Positions 23,845 through 35,792 are shown, counted from the stretch's first letter. The stretch is DNA of 64,000 nucleotides from Panicum virgatum (GCF_016808335.1 NC_053141.1:4332711-4396710), one strand, 5' to 3'. Translations and numbers: made by a program. Notes: generated by a model from the sequence alone, not told the origin.

Positions 23845-24044
23845 ATGGCGGCGAGGTTACAAGCATCCCTGCTCGGTCATCGCGGCGGCGTTGGCGACGC
23901 CGGCGTCAACTACACCGTCGGCGCGCCCGGGGGCTCCTGGGACCTGCGGACCGACCTCGCCGACTGGGCGTCCTCCATCGCCTTCCGCACGGGCGACCGG
24001 CTCGTGTTCAGCTACGACGCGGCGGCGCACGACGTGGTGGAGGT
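23845..24044 (+). pseudogene. Phytocyanin exon 1 fragment
   Basis: From an ATG in good context the frame encodes a degenerate leader, then NYTVGAPGGSWDLRTDLADW, ASSIAFRTGDRLVFSYDAAA and HDVVEVT. This is the N-terminal half of a phytocyanin, including the first copper-ligand His in AHDVVEV. Similarity stops where plant phytocyanins have their single intron, and a GT follows at about 24052. No second exon occurs downstream. The matching type of second exon (Cys-His-Met ligands) lies instead at 412 and 49580, upstream of SSL relics. The secretory signal is eroded. Probably half of a broken or shuffled gene. Confidence 0.8.
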
Positions 24045-24628
24045 GACAGGGCGTGTGATTTGTTGTTCTAATCTACTACTCTATTTCTTATCTTAATGAG
24101 ATGGGGCAGAGCTCCTGCCAATTTGGTTAGAAAAAAAACAGTTGAACATACAAGGGGTGTTTGGTTCCTGGCTGTAATCCGCCATAGCTGCAGTTGTGGC
24201 CAGGCCTAAAAAATAGTCACAGCTTGGTTCATGATCACGAGGGCCTAGCAGATACACAGTTTCCAGATGATTTGCTGCAGATTTCTCGCCGTGGAATATC
24301 TGCGCCAAAGACTCATGCCAGATATTGACTTGTACCACAAAAATCACTGAATTTACGACACTGTCAAATACATGTGACACATAATTAATTTGGCATTGTT
24401 GCTATGGAGAAAAAGAACGAACATTCTTCTCTTCTCCACAAAAAATTGTACAGCCATTGAAGGGGCTAGTAGCAGCCTCTATAGGGCGCCACGAACATCA
24501 GCTTACTCAGTCACCAACGAACTACCACATAAGAACAGTAGTTATACCCAATCAATGGACCGACAACTAGGGGCTTCAGTTGCGATTAATCCACATACGC
24601 TGCAAGCGCAACCAGTCGCTCGAAGCCA
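24045..24628. other. No gene recognised; possible MITE end
   Basis: GGGGTGTTTGGTTCC at about 24154 looks like a grass MITE terminus, but I could not find the matching inverted end. Confidence 0.35.
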
Positions 24629-24922
24629 TTAAGCGACAGGAGGGCACGCTTCACTGTCCTTCGAGGTGTCGACTTCAGAAGGTGGCATGAACTGCCACAT
24701 CGGGTATCCCGGGTAGCCAACAAAGGGCATCATCAGCTTCTGTCCTGCAGCTTGCGCCTGGGGATGGAATGGTGCTAGCGGAGCCTGTGGGAAGGGCGCT
24801 GGCATCAGGGTTGGATGAGGCATGTAGGCTGGAGTTGAGGTCATAAGCTTCATCTGGTGCTCTAAACTCTCCTTCTCTAGTTTCAGCTTCTGCTTCTCAT
24901 CACGAAGCTCATCCTTCTCTGC
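24629..24922 (-). pseudogene. ILR3-like bHLH (IVc) last exon
   Basis: The exon opens after an AATTCCAG acceptor and encodes a leucine-zipper-like segment (EKDELRDEKQKLKLEKESLE), a proline-rich stretch, and the diagnostic C-terminus GYPGYPMWQFMPPSEVDTS with ending CPPVA and a stop. This tail is conserved in group IVc bHLH factors of the ILR3/bHLH104/bHLH115 type, which control iron homeostasis in the nucleus. The DNA-binding bHLH exons were not found upstream, so this is a single isolated exon. It lies next to the 3' part of a CACTA element of the same orientation, so capture by that element is possible. Confidence 0.75.
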
Positions 24923-25559
24923 CTGGAATTTAGAGAAAGAACAGTTTCATAATCATTGCAGATCACATGATAAAAAAAACATTGGAAAAGGAGCAGGTTT
25001 GTGCCCCCCAAGAAAATTTTCCCACGGACAGTATTGCATACAACTTGGTAGCAGCTAGGCCATAGTACGATAAGAGAACCATATATACAGTACCCTATAA
25101 TCGAAGGTCTAATCAAATTCGTGATGGGTCCTAAAATACAGTGGTGTGGTAGGCTGTGAATTCCCCAGAGTTACAAACAGCTGAAGCTTGACAGTTAATC
25201 TATCATAAGAAAATGGAAGGTTTTATGTGATCAATAGATGCTATGTGCTCATTTGGAGCTTGCGGACAATTCACATTCAAAAGAAAAAAGTATTTGACCT
25301 TAATTCTAGCTGGTAACCAGAAATGTCTTGTATGAGATACAAACTGTTGTCAGCATGTGCTCATATGTAGAGCATATTGCCTATCATAAAGCTCTGCCAG
25401 CCTTATAAAGATCTCGTTGTGGAGATGAACATAAAAATACTAATGAGACTGATTGGGAAAATCAACCAAATTGCAGTCCACTCCAGGCAAGAAAATATAT
25501 TTTTTCCGAAAACATATTGATGGATCCCTAAATAAATAGTTCATCAACGCGCCAAGTCC
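24923..25559. other. No gene recognised
   Basis: AT-rich spacer between the bHLH exon and the CACTA coiled-coil exon. No terminal inverted repeat was identified. Confidence 0.5.
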
Positions 25560-26900
25560 TTGCATCTAGGTGACCATGCTGTGCAACATAACCGACTGCT
25601 CCTCCCTCAGCTTCCTCTCCTGCTCCAGCTTGGCCTCGATCTAAATTCGGCACCTCCTCTCCTCCTCAAACTTTGCCTCCATCTCAGCCTACAAGATTTA
25701 AACCTCTATGTTATAATACGAAGCAAAGTTTCATTTTAATCATAGAACGGCAACTAAATCTAAACTAATCTGTCTCTGGTGCACGCTGGCCACTGAAGTC
25801 TCAGGCCGTGGGTGTATGGGCGGGGTCGAGTCGGTGGTACTTGCCCTAAGCTGCGAGAGACTGGGCGTACTCGCCGTGTCGACCAAGCTGTTGGCGATCA
25901 AGTACCGCCCGTGCTTCTTCCCTTGTCCCGCCCTCATGATGGCTTCTCCGGAGAGTGGCGCGGTGGTCGGATCCCAAGTCTCCTCGTGGAGCGCCCTTCC
26001 CACCTCCGTGTACGCATTGATGCGCGCGTGGATGCTTGGGTTTGTGTAGGCCTCTGGTGGAGCCGCCGGGTTGTAGGCCACGTCCGACGTCGCCCTGCCC
26101 ATGTGAGACATGGCGTACGTCGTGAAGTCATTGCAAGACTGGCCTGGATGAGACTCCGACTGCCAAGAAGTCAACAAGATGATTAGTAAGAATTAAAAAT
26201 ATAGCTTTAGAAAGAATGAAGAAATTAGTGAACTTACCCAAGTATTCTTGTACTCGCCGAGGCTAAGGCTCCCTTGATGATGTGCCGGACCCGGCATCAT
26301 CAAGCGGCGCTCCCGGCATAAGGCGTGCTGGCGGGCCCAATCCTCGTTGATCCACTTGTCCACCATCATAGACCAGCACTCGGCCTTGTTTGCGCACCAG
26401 TTCGGAGGCACCTAAATGTAATGAAGTGCATGACATATTGTAATATCAAATACAAGATAAATGAGTAGAGATGGCATTTATTTACCCTTAAGTACTTGTC
26501 TCGTGTGAGAAAGATGTCCCTTGCGGTTGGTTTCTTGACACTCCTCTTCTCGAACTCGGCGCAGTACACAATGACGGTCTGGACACGCGCCTCGTAGGCA
26601 TGTCCTTCACCAGCTTGTAGCAAGCCTGGTGAGCCAGCTCGTTCGCCCGGGCCTCATAGCCTTCCTCGCACCTGTAGAAATCCTGCATATATACCCACAA
26701 GATAATTGCAATCATTATTCCAAAAATTGAAACAGAATGCGATATTTCAACCATTTTAGTGCGAGGATGACTTACCCACAACTCCCCGACCACCCGCCTC
26801 GCTTTGGTGGTGAAGTTCCTTCCTTCGCGATCAGTAGCATCCGGGCTGGCCATGTAGTGGTCCCACGTGTATGCCGGCTCCAGCACCCCGGCATGCATCA
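25560..26900 (-). pseudogene. Transposase_24-type (TNPA-like) gene of CACTA element
   Basis: Exon-like blocks at about 26760-26920 (HAGVLEPAYTWDHYMASPDA), 26500-26690 (RCEEGYEARANELAHQACYK), 26190-26410 (VPPNWCANKAECWSMMVDKW), 25740-26165 (EVGRALHEETWDPTTAPLSG and flank) and 25560-25690 (a charged coiled coil, EAKFEEERRCRI). These match the plant Transposase_24 family, the accessory DNA-binding protein of grass CACTA elements. The coiled coil contains an in-frame TAG, and the exon near 26600 has a frame break. Introns are short. Not functional as it stands. Confidence 0.7.
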
Positions 26901-26939
26901 CAAGCCCGGGGAAGTGCAGCCGGCACAAAAGACCCAAGA

Positions 26940-27563
26940 TACCTTGTATGGCATCTTCAGTACACTAAGAATTTTCGTCGCCTGATATATTGTCTTGGGC
27001 AGAATGTGATCTTCCGGAAGCATGCTCCCAAAAATGGTCAACATACTATCAAAGGCGTCTCGGCTCTGGCCAAACTGGGACTTTAAGGCCATAAGGCGTC
27101 CAATGCCATCCAGCTGAGAAACCTTTGTTTGCCCGTGAAGAGGTTTTTGTGCCGCCTCCAACATCTCATAAAACGCCTTTGTGCTTGCCTCTGGCTCCTC
27201 CTTCTGCGGTCCTTCACCGAAATGTGCCTCTTCATAGTCGTCTAACATGTCTCCAATCCCACCAGCAACATCACATTCATCGATGCGTTGCCTCACGACC
27301 TCGTCCCTCATACGATGGGCTTCACCGTGAAAGATCCACCGGGTATAGTTTGGCGTAAATCCATAATTAACAAGATGTTCTCCCATGACCTTCTTTGTCT
27401 TCCGTTTCTGGTTTCCACAACTCTTGCAGGGACACCACATTAACCTCGACCCTTCAGCTTGCGCCCATGCCCCTTCCAAGAACTCGTTAGTCTTCTCAAT
27501 CCATTCATTGGTCATGCTAGCTCGAGTTACCCGGCCGGTGTACATCCACTCACGGTCATCCAT
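26940..27563 (-). pseudogene. TNP2-like CACTA transposase, N-terminal part only
   Basis: The frame starts MDDREWMYTGRVT and carries the Transpos_assoc-type domain: EWIEKTNEFLEGAW, then CPCKSCGNQKRK with paired cysteines and GFTPNYTRWIFHGE. It continues through an acidic stretch to LPKTIYQATKILSVL, where TNP2 proteins normally go on to the DDE catalytic region. Instead the sequence jumps near 26945 straight into the second gene. About 200 residues remain and no catalytic residues are present. Confidence 0.8.
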
Positions 27564-27659
27564 CTTCCAAGATGTCAGCGACTACTATCAAATTTAAATC
27601 CATGTAGACGTTCGGCTTAGACTCTAGTAGGTAAAGATAGGTCCTAATCCCACCCGACC

Positions 27660-27846
27660 ATGCGTAGATGAGGTCAGTTTATATGATCCACTCCTATCCA
27701 AGACAGAATTTCGACAGCACCTCCCCGCTGTTCTCCAGATACACATCCCGAAAGGGAGATTGTGTAACCGAAGAACAACAGGGAGATGATGCCGAAACTC
27801 TGCCTCAGATCGGAGTGGACCATATAAACTAACCCCATCTACGCAT
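27660..27846. repeat. Foldback inverted repeat in the CACTA leader
   Basis: The left arm (27660-27734) and the reverse complement of the right arm (27771-27846) align over about 75 nt with scattered mismatches. Both arms contain ATGCGTAGATG and AGTTTATATG. A second small stem follows at 27881-27929 (GATACGG with TGCAAATAT). Confidence 0.75.
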
Positions 27847-28070
27847 CCTCGGGCTGTCCAAAAACGTGGACAATTCGAAACAGATACGGCCATCAATATG
27901 CAAATATCTACATATTTGCAACCGTATCTTTTTTGAACGGGAGACGCCTAACTGGTGTACGTGCTCTACCATATTCACGGGTTGCTCTTCAAAATATAAT
28001 TATTAATAAACTAACTAAATATATCATTTTATTATCAATATCTGTATAATCTAAAATAACCAAACTCAAT

Positions 28071-28190
28071 AAACTAAACCAGTCTTAAAAACAATATAAA
28101 CAATTAACATCTAAAATCTATATGCACCTAAACTAAACCAGTCTAAATAAACTATATAAACAATTAACATCTAAAATCTATATCTACCTA
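28071..28190. repeat. Tandem repeat, 2 x 60 bp
   Basis: Two adjacent units contain AAACTAAACCAGTCT, ATATAAACAATTAACATCTA and TATATNNACCTA, in the AT-rich part of the CACTA element. Confidence 0.8.
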
Positions 28191-28781
28191 AACAAAATAA
28201 ACTAAATCATTATAAATAAATCAAACAAATAATATCTATATCTAACTAAAAATCTAAATCTACCTAAACAACTACCTACAAATCATAATGCAATTGTAGT
28301 TAACATCTAAAAAAATTAACTAAATATTTTTTTAAAAAAATACCTTACTGCCGGGGGGTGGGGGAGGGGCCTCCAAGGCGGCCGGGGAGGGGGCCGCCGG
28401 CGGGCGCGCCCTCAGACACCGAGGAGGCGAAGCCCGGCGGCAGGCTGCGCCCTCGTGCGCCGGTCGGCGTGGAGGCGCCGGCTGTCGGGCCTCGGGAACC
28501 CGCCGGCATGGAGGCGGGGGTAAGTGGCAGGAAGGGCTCCGGCAGCTTCACGCGGCGGCGGGGGGGGGGGGGCTAGGAGGCGACGGTGGCGCGAGGCGGC
28601 GGGAGGAGCCGGCGTGGAGGCGTACGGCGGCGGGGGAAGGGGGGCGTCGGCGCGGCGACCGGCCGCGGGGGAGACTCGGCAGGGAGGCGACCGGCGGCGG
28701 CGGGGCGGCGCGGCGGGGCGCGGCGCGTGAGCGGAATGGAGAAGTGCATTAAGTGTTGGGCGCCGGGGGGGTTATTCTCGT

Positions 28782-28920
28782 TCTTTGCCGAGTGCCTTGA
28801 TCCGGCACTCGGCAAACTTCGGCTATGCCGAGTGCCAGATCGGCAGCACTCGGCAAAGACTTTTTTTAAAAAAATTATTCATTTCTTTGCCGAGTGCCGG
28901 ATCAGGTGGCACTCGGCAAA
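28782..28920. repeat. CACTA subterminal repeats (TTTGCCGAGTGCC)
   Basis: At least six copies of the GCCGAGTGCC core lie in alternating orientation within 140 bp. In grasses this motif marks the ends of a widespread CACTA family, where it binds the TNPA-type protein. Confidence 0.85.
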
Positions 28921-29403
28921 TAGTTTTTTTTACAGTGAGTTGCAAAAACAATGAAACTAAATTAACATAATACAAGAAAACCTATTATTTCATGCATAAT
29001 TATTTCAAACTCAAATTAACATAATTTGAATTTCAAGTTTCAAGATTTTATGCAAGAAAACCTATTATTTCATGTGTTTCTAAAGTCGAATTGAATTTAT
29101 ATCAACAAATTTGTTTTGATGAGGTATGTATAAAAAATTTAGTGACTACCAACTAAATAATTTGCCAAAATAAAGCAACAAATTATGGTTCATGCTTTCA
29201 TGCAAAAAAAACCTATTATTTCATGCGTTTAAAGATCAACTTAAAAACTAAATATAATGATTTTCAATGTGTGCCAAAAATAATTTAATATATAGATAAC
29301 AAATTCAAAAATTAACAAAATTTTCACAAGACACATGTTTTGTAGTTATTTCTCTATATAAAAAGTTTCACATTGAAAATCATATGCGACTTTCATTTCA
29401 ACC
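28921..29403. other. AT-rich spacer with dispersed repeat
   Basis: AAAACCTATTATTTCATG occurs three times (about 28976, 29057 and 29209), spaced 80-150 bp apart. No gene. Confidence 0.6.
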
Positions 29404-30807
29404 ACAAGAAAAGGAAAGTTGAGGTTATAAGGGCAGGGCACAGTGAAATTATTACGTGGAGTATGGTTCACCAAAAAAAAACAGCCAACATGAGTTTAGA
29501 CAAAGTGTAAAAACAATGACATGCAGATTGCCGTATTGAACGAGCATACGGAAGGTGCATTGTCAGCTGATTGCTGAAATTGTCAGGCACACGCTAGCTT
29601 CTCTCAGCCACGCTTGCTTCCTAAGATAGATGCAGCGTCAGGATAAATTGTCAGGCTACACCGTACCTATCAGCCATGCAATCAAAGATAGATAAAGCCT
29701 CGATCTGGGTATTCGAGAGCACTCTCATCAGTGACTCAGCACGCATATTATTTCGTTTACTTTACGTCACAAGAATGGTATGCAGTATTTGTGTATGATA
29801 TGATGAGTGTTATTAGCTGATAAATGTTCATCTACTCTTCAATTACCTGCTACAAAAATCCAACGTGCGTGTTTAGTTCGCAGCAGCAGCCATGCATATC
29901 CATTTGTAGCACGTACATCGATCGATCACGTACGTATGACCTCGGGGGACTTGTTGTTCGGGGCTCGAATGATGAAAATTCTTCAGGAAACATGAGGTTT
30001 ATGCTGCTTGTTGAAAGAAAAAACAATGAAACAGCTAGACATGGGAAGACGCAGATGCATGCTAGCTAGCTAGCTAGAGAGCTTCTTCAATTCAGTGGCT
30101 CCTGAATTCAGAACGTATATGCTAATTAAGCGAGCACGCAGTTGGCACCGATCGATCTCGTTTTTGCTTCACACGTTGCTGCCTGCGGTTTCGATGACAG
30201 ATTTGGTACGTCCTGGTTCTTGTCTGAAGCTTCAATTCTTCCACATCGATCGGATCACTTGACCAAAGAACTCTGAAGCTGCTCGGCGGTCTGAAACTCC
30301 TCGGTTGTTCAATTCTCGGTGAATGCGACAGCGAGGCAGCAATTCTCCAAGCGGTCATCGCCAGGTCCCTCCGCCATGGCGCAGCTTACAGCCCCCGCGA
30401 CCTGCCTGCCTGGGGACGACGACTGGCTGCGCTCCCTTGGTGGTTGCAGCAATCCCCGGTCGATCCTCGCCCGCACATCTCCGATCCGACGGCTAAGAGG
30501 AGCCGAGGGGGTGGACGGTATTTGAAATACCGTCCACCCGGTCGGCATTCAACTACCGTGCACCCCCTGGTCGTCGCAACACTGCCGCCTCCGCTGGCTC
30601 GCCGTGGCCCACCGGAGCGCCACCGCGTCGAATGGTCTGTCTCTCGATCTTGAATCCACTGCTTGCAGCAGCCACGACTGCCCGGCCGGCGACCGGCCAT
30701 GGCCAATTGGCCATGCGGCGCCAAGCTCTAGCCCTCTACCCCGACATCCGGCCGGCCGCGCTAGCTTTCCTCCACCTCGTCCCGAGGCTGCGGCGCGACG
30801 CCGACGC
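29404..30807. repeat. Hairpin repeat cluster, block B part 1
   Basis: This is paralogous to 16523-17905 with scattered substitutions. Block B starts abruptly at ACAAGAAAAGGAAAGTTGAG, directly after AT-rich sequence of the CACTA side, and stops at the Copia 1 insertion. Confidence 0.88.
30509..30539. repeat. Hairpin repeat 5
   Basis: A perfect 15-nt stem on both sides of G at 30524; twin of the block A hairpin at 17635. Confidence 0.92.
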
Positions 30808-31165
30808 TGTTCGTAACTAGCATGGATCAGCACAATCACATACACTTTGATATGGTGGAAGAACAGAGCACAAGAACGAGAGAAGTTGTTTCGGAGGACA
30901 GAGCTATTTTCTCTGATTGATTGGAGTGTCTAAAAAAAACTAAGTTACAACTGAATGCTACTTATACTAGCAGCTAAAACGGAATCATGGACTCACGATC
31001 CATAAAAGAAGGAAACAAACTCATGCACACCGCATGTTATTTTTACCCACACACTCACGCACGCTCGCCGCATCCACTTCCTGCATGAGCTCCTGAAGAC
31101 GCGCTCCTGCTGACTCCATGTGCCGATATCCGGGCCAACGGGTCACAACTGGATTAGTTCCAACA
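30808..31165 (-). repeat. Copia 1 LTR (3' LTR in transcript sense)
   Basis: It ends in TGTT...AACA. Relative to the other LTR it differs at five visible bases, including the fifth base (TGTTC vs TGTTG). Confidence 0.93.
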
Positions 31166-31180
31166 TACTCCCCCCTAATC
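31166..31180 (-). promoter_or_regulatory. Copia 1 polypurine tract
   Basis: The minus strand reads ATTAGGGGGGAGTA immediately before the 3' LTR. It is the expected primer for plus-strand cDNA synthesis. Confidence 0.8.
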
Positions 31181-34100
31181 CTGGTGTGACCCAAGATCAC
31201 GGACACCTAACTGATGCCGCATGATTGCCAACTTCGCTGCAGGCAATGCTTTTGTTAGAGCATCTGCTCGTTGTTCTTCAGTGCAAACGAACTGAACTGC
31301 AATCTGTCCTTCATCAATGCACTCGTGAATAAAATGATACTTAGTATCAATGTGCTTGCTTCTCCCATGAAAGACAGGATTCTTCATTAGCGCAATGGCT
31401 GATTTGTTGTCAACATACAGCTTCACCACTCCCGGCTCCCCTCCTGTCAGTTCACTCAGCACACTTCTAAGCCAAAGTGCCTGACATGCTGCTGCTGTTG
31501 CTGCCATGAACTCAGCCTCACAAGATGAAAGAGCCACCGTTTTCTGCTTCTGAGAACACCAGGACACAAGGCTTCCATTGATGTAGAAATCCATCCCACT
31601 TGTGCTTTTTCTATCATCCATATCTCCGGCCAAATCACTATCAGTGAAACCAGTGATCACCTCTTCTGCTCCTCCTCGAGAGTACACTAGCCCAAAATGA
31701 ATTGTGCCTTTTAGATACCGGAGAATTTGTTTCACAGCCTTGTAATGCATCACTGTGGGCTTCTCCATGAACCTGCTTGCTACTCCAACAGCAAAAGAAA
31801 GATCTGGACGAGTATTCAGTGGCATCCACCAGTTGACCATCAGGATCTTTGTGCAGCTGTGCTCTCTGCTCCATGGGGTATTTAGTGGGATTGCAATCCA
31901 TCATCCCAAACTGTGTTAAGACCTTCACTGCATATCCAGTTTGCTTGAGCGTGAGACAGCGTTCCTGCTGAGACACCTCAATGCCGAGGTAGTACGACAA
32001 TAGCCCCAAATCACTCATTTCAAATTGCTTTGTCATCTGTTGCTTGAAAGCCTGAATCTGCATTGGATCATCTCATGTAACAATGAGATCATCAACATAT
32101 ACCCCAATTAGAACTGCAGCTCTACCTTCTCTTGTGTACACTGCCTGCTCCTGCACACATCTTCTGAACCCGAGATTTTTCAGACTTTTATCCAGCCTGA
32201 TATTCCAAGCCCGTGGCGCCTGCCGAAGGCCATAGAGAGCTTTGCTCAATCTTAGCACAAGATGCTCCTTGTTTTTCACAGTATACCCTTCTGGCTGTGA
32301 CACATATACCTCCTTTTCAAGCTCTCCATTCAGAAAGGCTGACTTAACATCTAAATGATGAACTTCCCAGCCACGATTGGCAGCAACAGCAAGAATCAGC
32401 CTCACAGTATCCAACCTGGCTACAGGTGCAAAGACTTCTTCAAAATCAATGCCTTGCTTCTGCACATACCCTTTTTTGCCACCAACCTGGCCTTGTGCTT
32501 GATCACTTCTCCTTTTGAATTTTTCTTCAGTTTGTAAACCCACTTAAGTCCAATGGGCTTGTGTCCAGCAGGCAACGTGGTCAGTGTCCACGTTTCATTC
32601 TTCTCAATTGACTCGATCTCCCGGTTCATGGCTTCCTCCCACTCCAGCTTCCCTGCTGCATCACGATAACAAGATGGCTCCTCCATCTCTGCAAGTAGGG
32701 CCTCTCCATCAGAATCATAGCTGAGCTCTACCTGAGATGTGTTTTGGTAGAGGTCTTCCAGGGAACGGTAACGGATCCGTCCCTCTTGCGGACTCCCAGA
32801 ACCGGGTGTCCCTAGAGCACTCTGCTCCAGAGAAGGCTCAACTGCCGGAGTTCCTAGTGATGCCGATGCACCAGGCACAGCTTCCGGCACTCCTGCCGCT
32901 GATGCATCACTAAGCGTGCTCACAACAGCAGGTGGCGGTGACCCCGGCGCTCCTGCCGGAGCACCTGCTGCTGCCCATGCAGAGGGGCTCACCCAATCTT
33001 CAGCATCAACAGTGAACTCTGCTGGTTCGCTGCCACCTGCACCTGCACACCAGTTCCACTCCAAATTTTCTTCAAAAATCACATCACGACTTACAACAAT
33101 TTTGCCATGATGTGGATCGAATAGCCTGTGTGCCTTGCACCCGTCCTCGACGCCGAAGTAGACCATTTGCTTGCTTCGGTCATCAAGCTTCTTCATGTGC
33201 GGCGTCGCGGGCTTTACGTGTGCCATGCATCCAAACACACGTAGGTGCCCCAGGTGTGGTTTCCTTCCATTCCAAGCCTCAAATGGGGTGCGCTCCCCCC
33301 ATTGCTTTCGTAGGCAGACGGTTCAGCAAGTAGACAACATGCCTCACTGCCTCCCCCCAGTACTTGCCCGGGACATTCATGCTCTTCAACAGCGACCGCG
33401 CCATTTCCATCACCGTCCTGTTCCTGTGCTCCACTACACCATTTTGCTGTGGTGAGTAGGGCGCAGTAAGATGCCTCTTGATGCCTGCCTGCTCGCACAC
33501 ATCCGCGAACACGGATGCCAGGAACTCCTCACTGCGGTCGGAGCGCAGTGTCTTGATGCAATGTCCAGACATGTTCTCGACCTCAGCCTTGAACTTGATG
33601 AACGCACCACAGGCTTGATCCTTGCTCTTCAGTACATACACACACATCCACCTGGAGAAATCATCAACAAGTAGCATGAAATATTTGTTACCCGCTGCGG
33701 TCGATGGAGTGATGGGCCCACACAAGTCTACATGCACCAGTCCGAGCGGCTCCTCCGCCCGGTATCGCACCACTCGTGGGAACGGCAAGCGCGTCTACTT
33801 CGCCGCCAGACACCCGTGGCACAGCTGGTTCGGGTGTGAGATTGGTGGCACTCTCGGTGCCATATTCTTGTCAACGAGCATCTTCACCGCCTGGAAATTG
33901 ACATGGCCTAGGCGAGCGTGCCAGAGCCACGCCGGGTCCTCCAAACTAGTCAACATGAAGGTCGGGCTGGCCTCCTTCAACTCAATCCGGTACAGGCGAT
34001 TTGGGGAACGCTGCACCTTCATGATCAGCTTCAGGGACATTTTGTCGAACACCTCGAGTTCAGCCCCGTCCATGACCACCTTGTACCCAATCTCCGTGAG

Positions 34101-35405
34101 TTGGCCAAGGCTCACGAGACTGCTGCACAGCCTGGGGATCTAATACACCTCCTGCAACAACCAGTGCTCCCCATGCTTGCAATCGAATAGGATTGAACCC
34201 TTACCCCTGATCTGAACTGTGGATCCATCCCCGAATCTCACCTTCCCAGTGACTGCTTCATCCAGTTCGCGAAACTTCTTCTTGTCTCCAGTCATGTGAT
34301 TACTGGCCCCATTGTCTAGGTACCAGATATCACGATTGAGCTCTCCACCATCAGCCAGGAGCAGGTCCGGCCGCACATGCTCCTCGTTGAGGAAGACCAT
34401 GGCTTGGTGCTCCCCTTGCCCTTGCTCGAGCGGCGTCAGCTCCTCTGACACCGCGAGCAGGAGCGCCGGCACGACATCCTCGGCGCGCGCGTGATGTGTC
34501 TCTCCCTCCTTGAGATGCTTGCACTGGTTGGCGTAGTGGCCGTACTTGCCACAATTAGAGCACTCGATGTGGCTTTTATCACGGGTACCTCCCGAAGCGA
34601 CACCAGCGCTCTCCTTGCCTTGCGTGTTTCCGCGCCCGCCGCGGCCACGGCCACCCCGGCCGCAGCCACCGCTCGTCGGCGTCTTGCCTCTCGCCGAGGA
34701 CTCGCCCGCCTCCTTCTTCTGTTGCGCCTCCCACTCAGCCCGAGTGAGGAGGAGCTGGCCATCTGCCGTTGCGCCGCCGGGTGCGCAACGCGTGCGTTCC
34801 TCGAACGCCTTGAGGCAGCCCACCGCCTCCTCGAATGCCAAGGTGTTCAAGTCAAAGAACTACTCGATGCCGGCGATGACGTTGATGAAGCGATCCGGCA
34901 CGGTGTCGAACAACTTCCTCACCAGAGCAGCATCGTTGAGAGTGCCGCCTAGGTTTGCGTATCTGACCACCATGCCAGTGAGCTTGCCGGCGTACTGGTC
35001 CAGGGACTCGTCCTCCTTCATGCGCAGGGCGTCGAAGTCACTCTTCAACGTCTGCAATCGCGCTGCCTTGACGCGATCTGCGCCGACGAATCTTGTCTTG
35101 AGGCACTCCCACACTTCCTTTGCCGTCTTCTTGTTCGCCACCTGCATCAAGAGATCTTCTTGGAGTACTTGAAGAATATGCGCCCTCGCCTTCCTGCACT
35201 TCTTCGTGTCAACGGCCGTACCGGTCGCCGGCTCCACCGCCTCCCAGACCTCTTGATCTTCCATAATCGCCTGCACCCTGATCACCCAACTGGTGTAGTT
35301 CGTCACCGTCAACTGCGGGTAGATGAACAGCCCACCGCCGCTCGCCCGCGATGCCTCACCTTGAGTGACGATCGACATCGGATTGAACTGAGGGTACTTG
35401 GGCAT
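31175..35405 (-). pseudogene. Copia 1 gag-pol, multiply disrupted
   Basis: In reading order: gag capsid (about 34863-35405); a CCHC zinc knuckle CSNCGKYGHYANQCKH; protease with DNGASNHMTG (34140-34850); the GAG-pre-integrase zinc region (33795-34115); the integrase core with DLCG, a second Asp in RSDRSEEF and VEHRNRT (33279-33788); reverse transcriptase with YVDDLI (31641-32543); and RNase H (31175-31840). Lesions: in-frame stops at 34860, 34140, 33795 and 32073, an extra base in a G run near 33293, an extra base in an A run at 32471-32477, and a roughly 45-bp deletion near 31830. The domain order identifies Copia. Confidence 0.92.
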
Positions 35406-35420
35406 GCAATTTGCGACCTA

Positions 35421-35432
35421 GCCCTGATACCA
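35421..35432 (-). promoter_or_regulatory. Copia 1 primer binding site
   Basis: The minus strand reads TGGTATCAGGGC two bases inside the 5' LTR: the initiator methionine tRNA site with one mismatch. Confidence 0.88.
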
Positions 35433-35434
35433 GA

Positions 35435-35792
35435 TGTTGGTAACTAGCCTGGATCAGCACAATCGCATACACTTTGATATGGTGGAAGAACAGAGCACAA
35501 GAACGAGAGAAGTTGTTTCGGAGGACAGAGCTATTTTCTCTGATTGATTGGAGTGTCTCAAAAAAACTAAGTTACAACTGAATGCTACTTATACTAGCAG
35601 CTAAAACGGAATCATGGACTCACGATCCATAAAAGAAGGAAACAAACTCATGCACACCGCATGTTATTTTTACCCACACACTCACGCACGCTCGCCGCAT
35701 CCACTTCCTGCATGAGCTCCTGAAGACGCGCTCCTGCTGACTCCATGTGCCGATATCCGGGCCAACTGGTCACAACTGGATTAGTTCCAACA
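35435..35792 (-). repeat. Copia 1 LTR (5' LTR in transcript sense)
   Basis: It starts TGTTGG and ends CCAACA on both strands. A TATAAGTA box at 35586-35593 (minus strand) is a plausible core promoter. Confidence 0.93.

Larger units (their letters stand above)
25560..28920 (-). mobile_element. CACTA (En/Spm-type) transposon, internally deleted
   Basis: On the minus strand, in order: TTTGCCGAGTGCC subterminal repeats in both orientations (28782-28920), a GC-rich leader, an AT-rich tract with a 60-bp tandem repeat, a foldback inverted repeat (27660-27846), the N-terminal zinc-binding-like domain of a TNP2-type transposase, and then a Transposase_24-type second gene. The TNP2 catalytic core is absent, so the element is non-autonomous. 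Neither CACTA terminal repeat was found; the right side runs into AT-rich sequence ending where block B begins at 29404. Confidence 0.75.

Noticed and set aside
24154..24168. GGGGTGTTTGGTTCC as a MITE terminus
   Set aside because: No inverted partner found within 1 kb.
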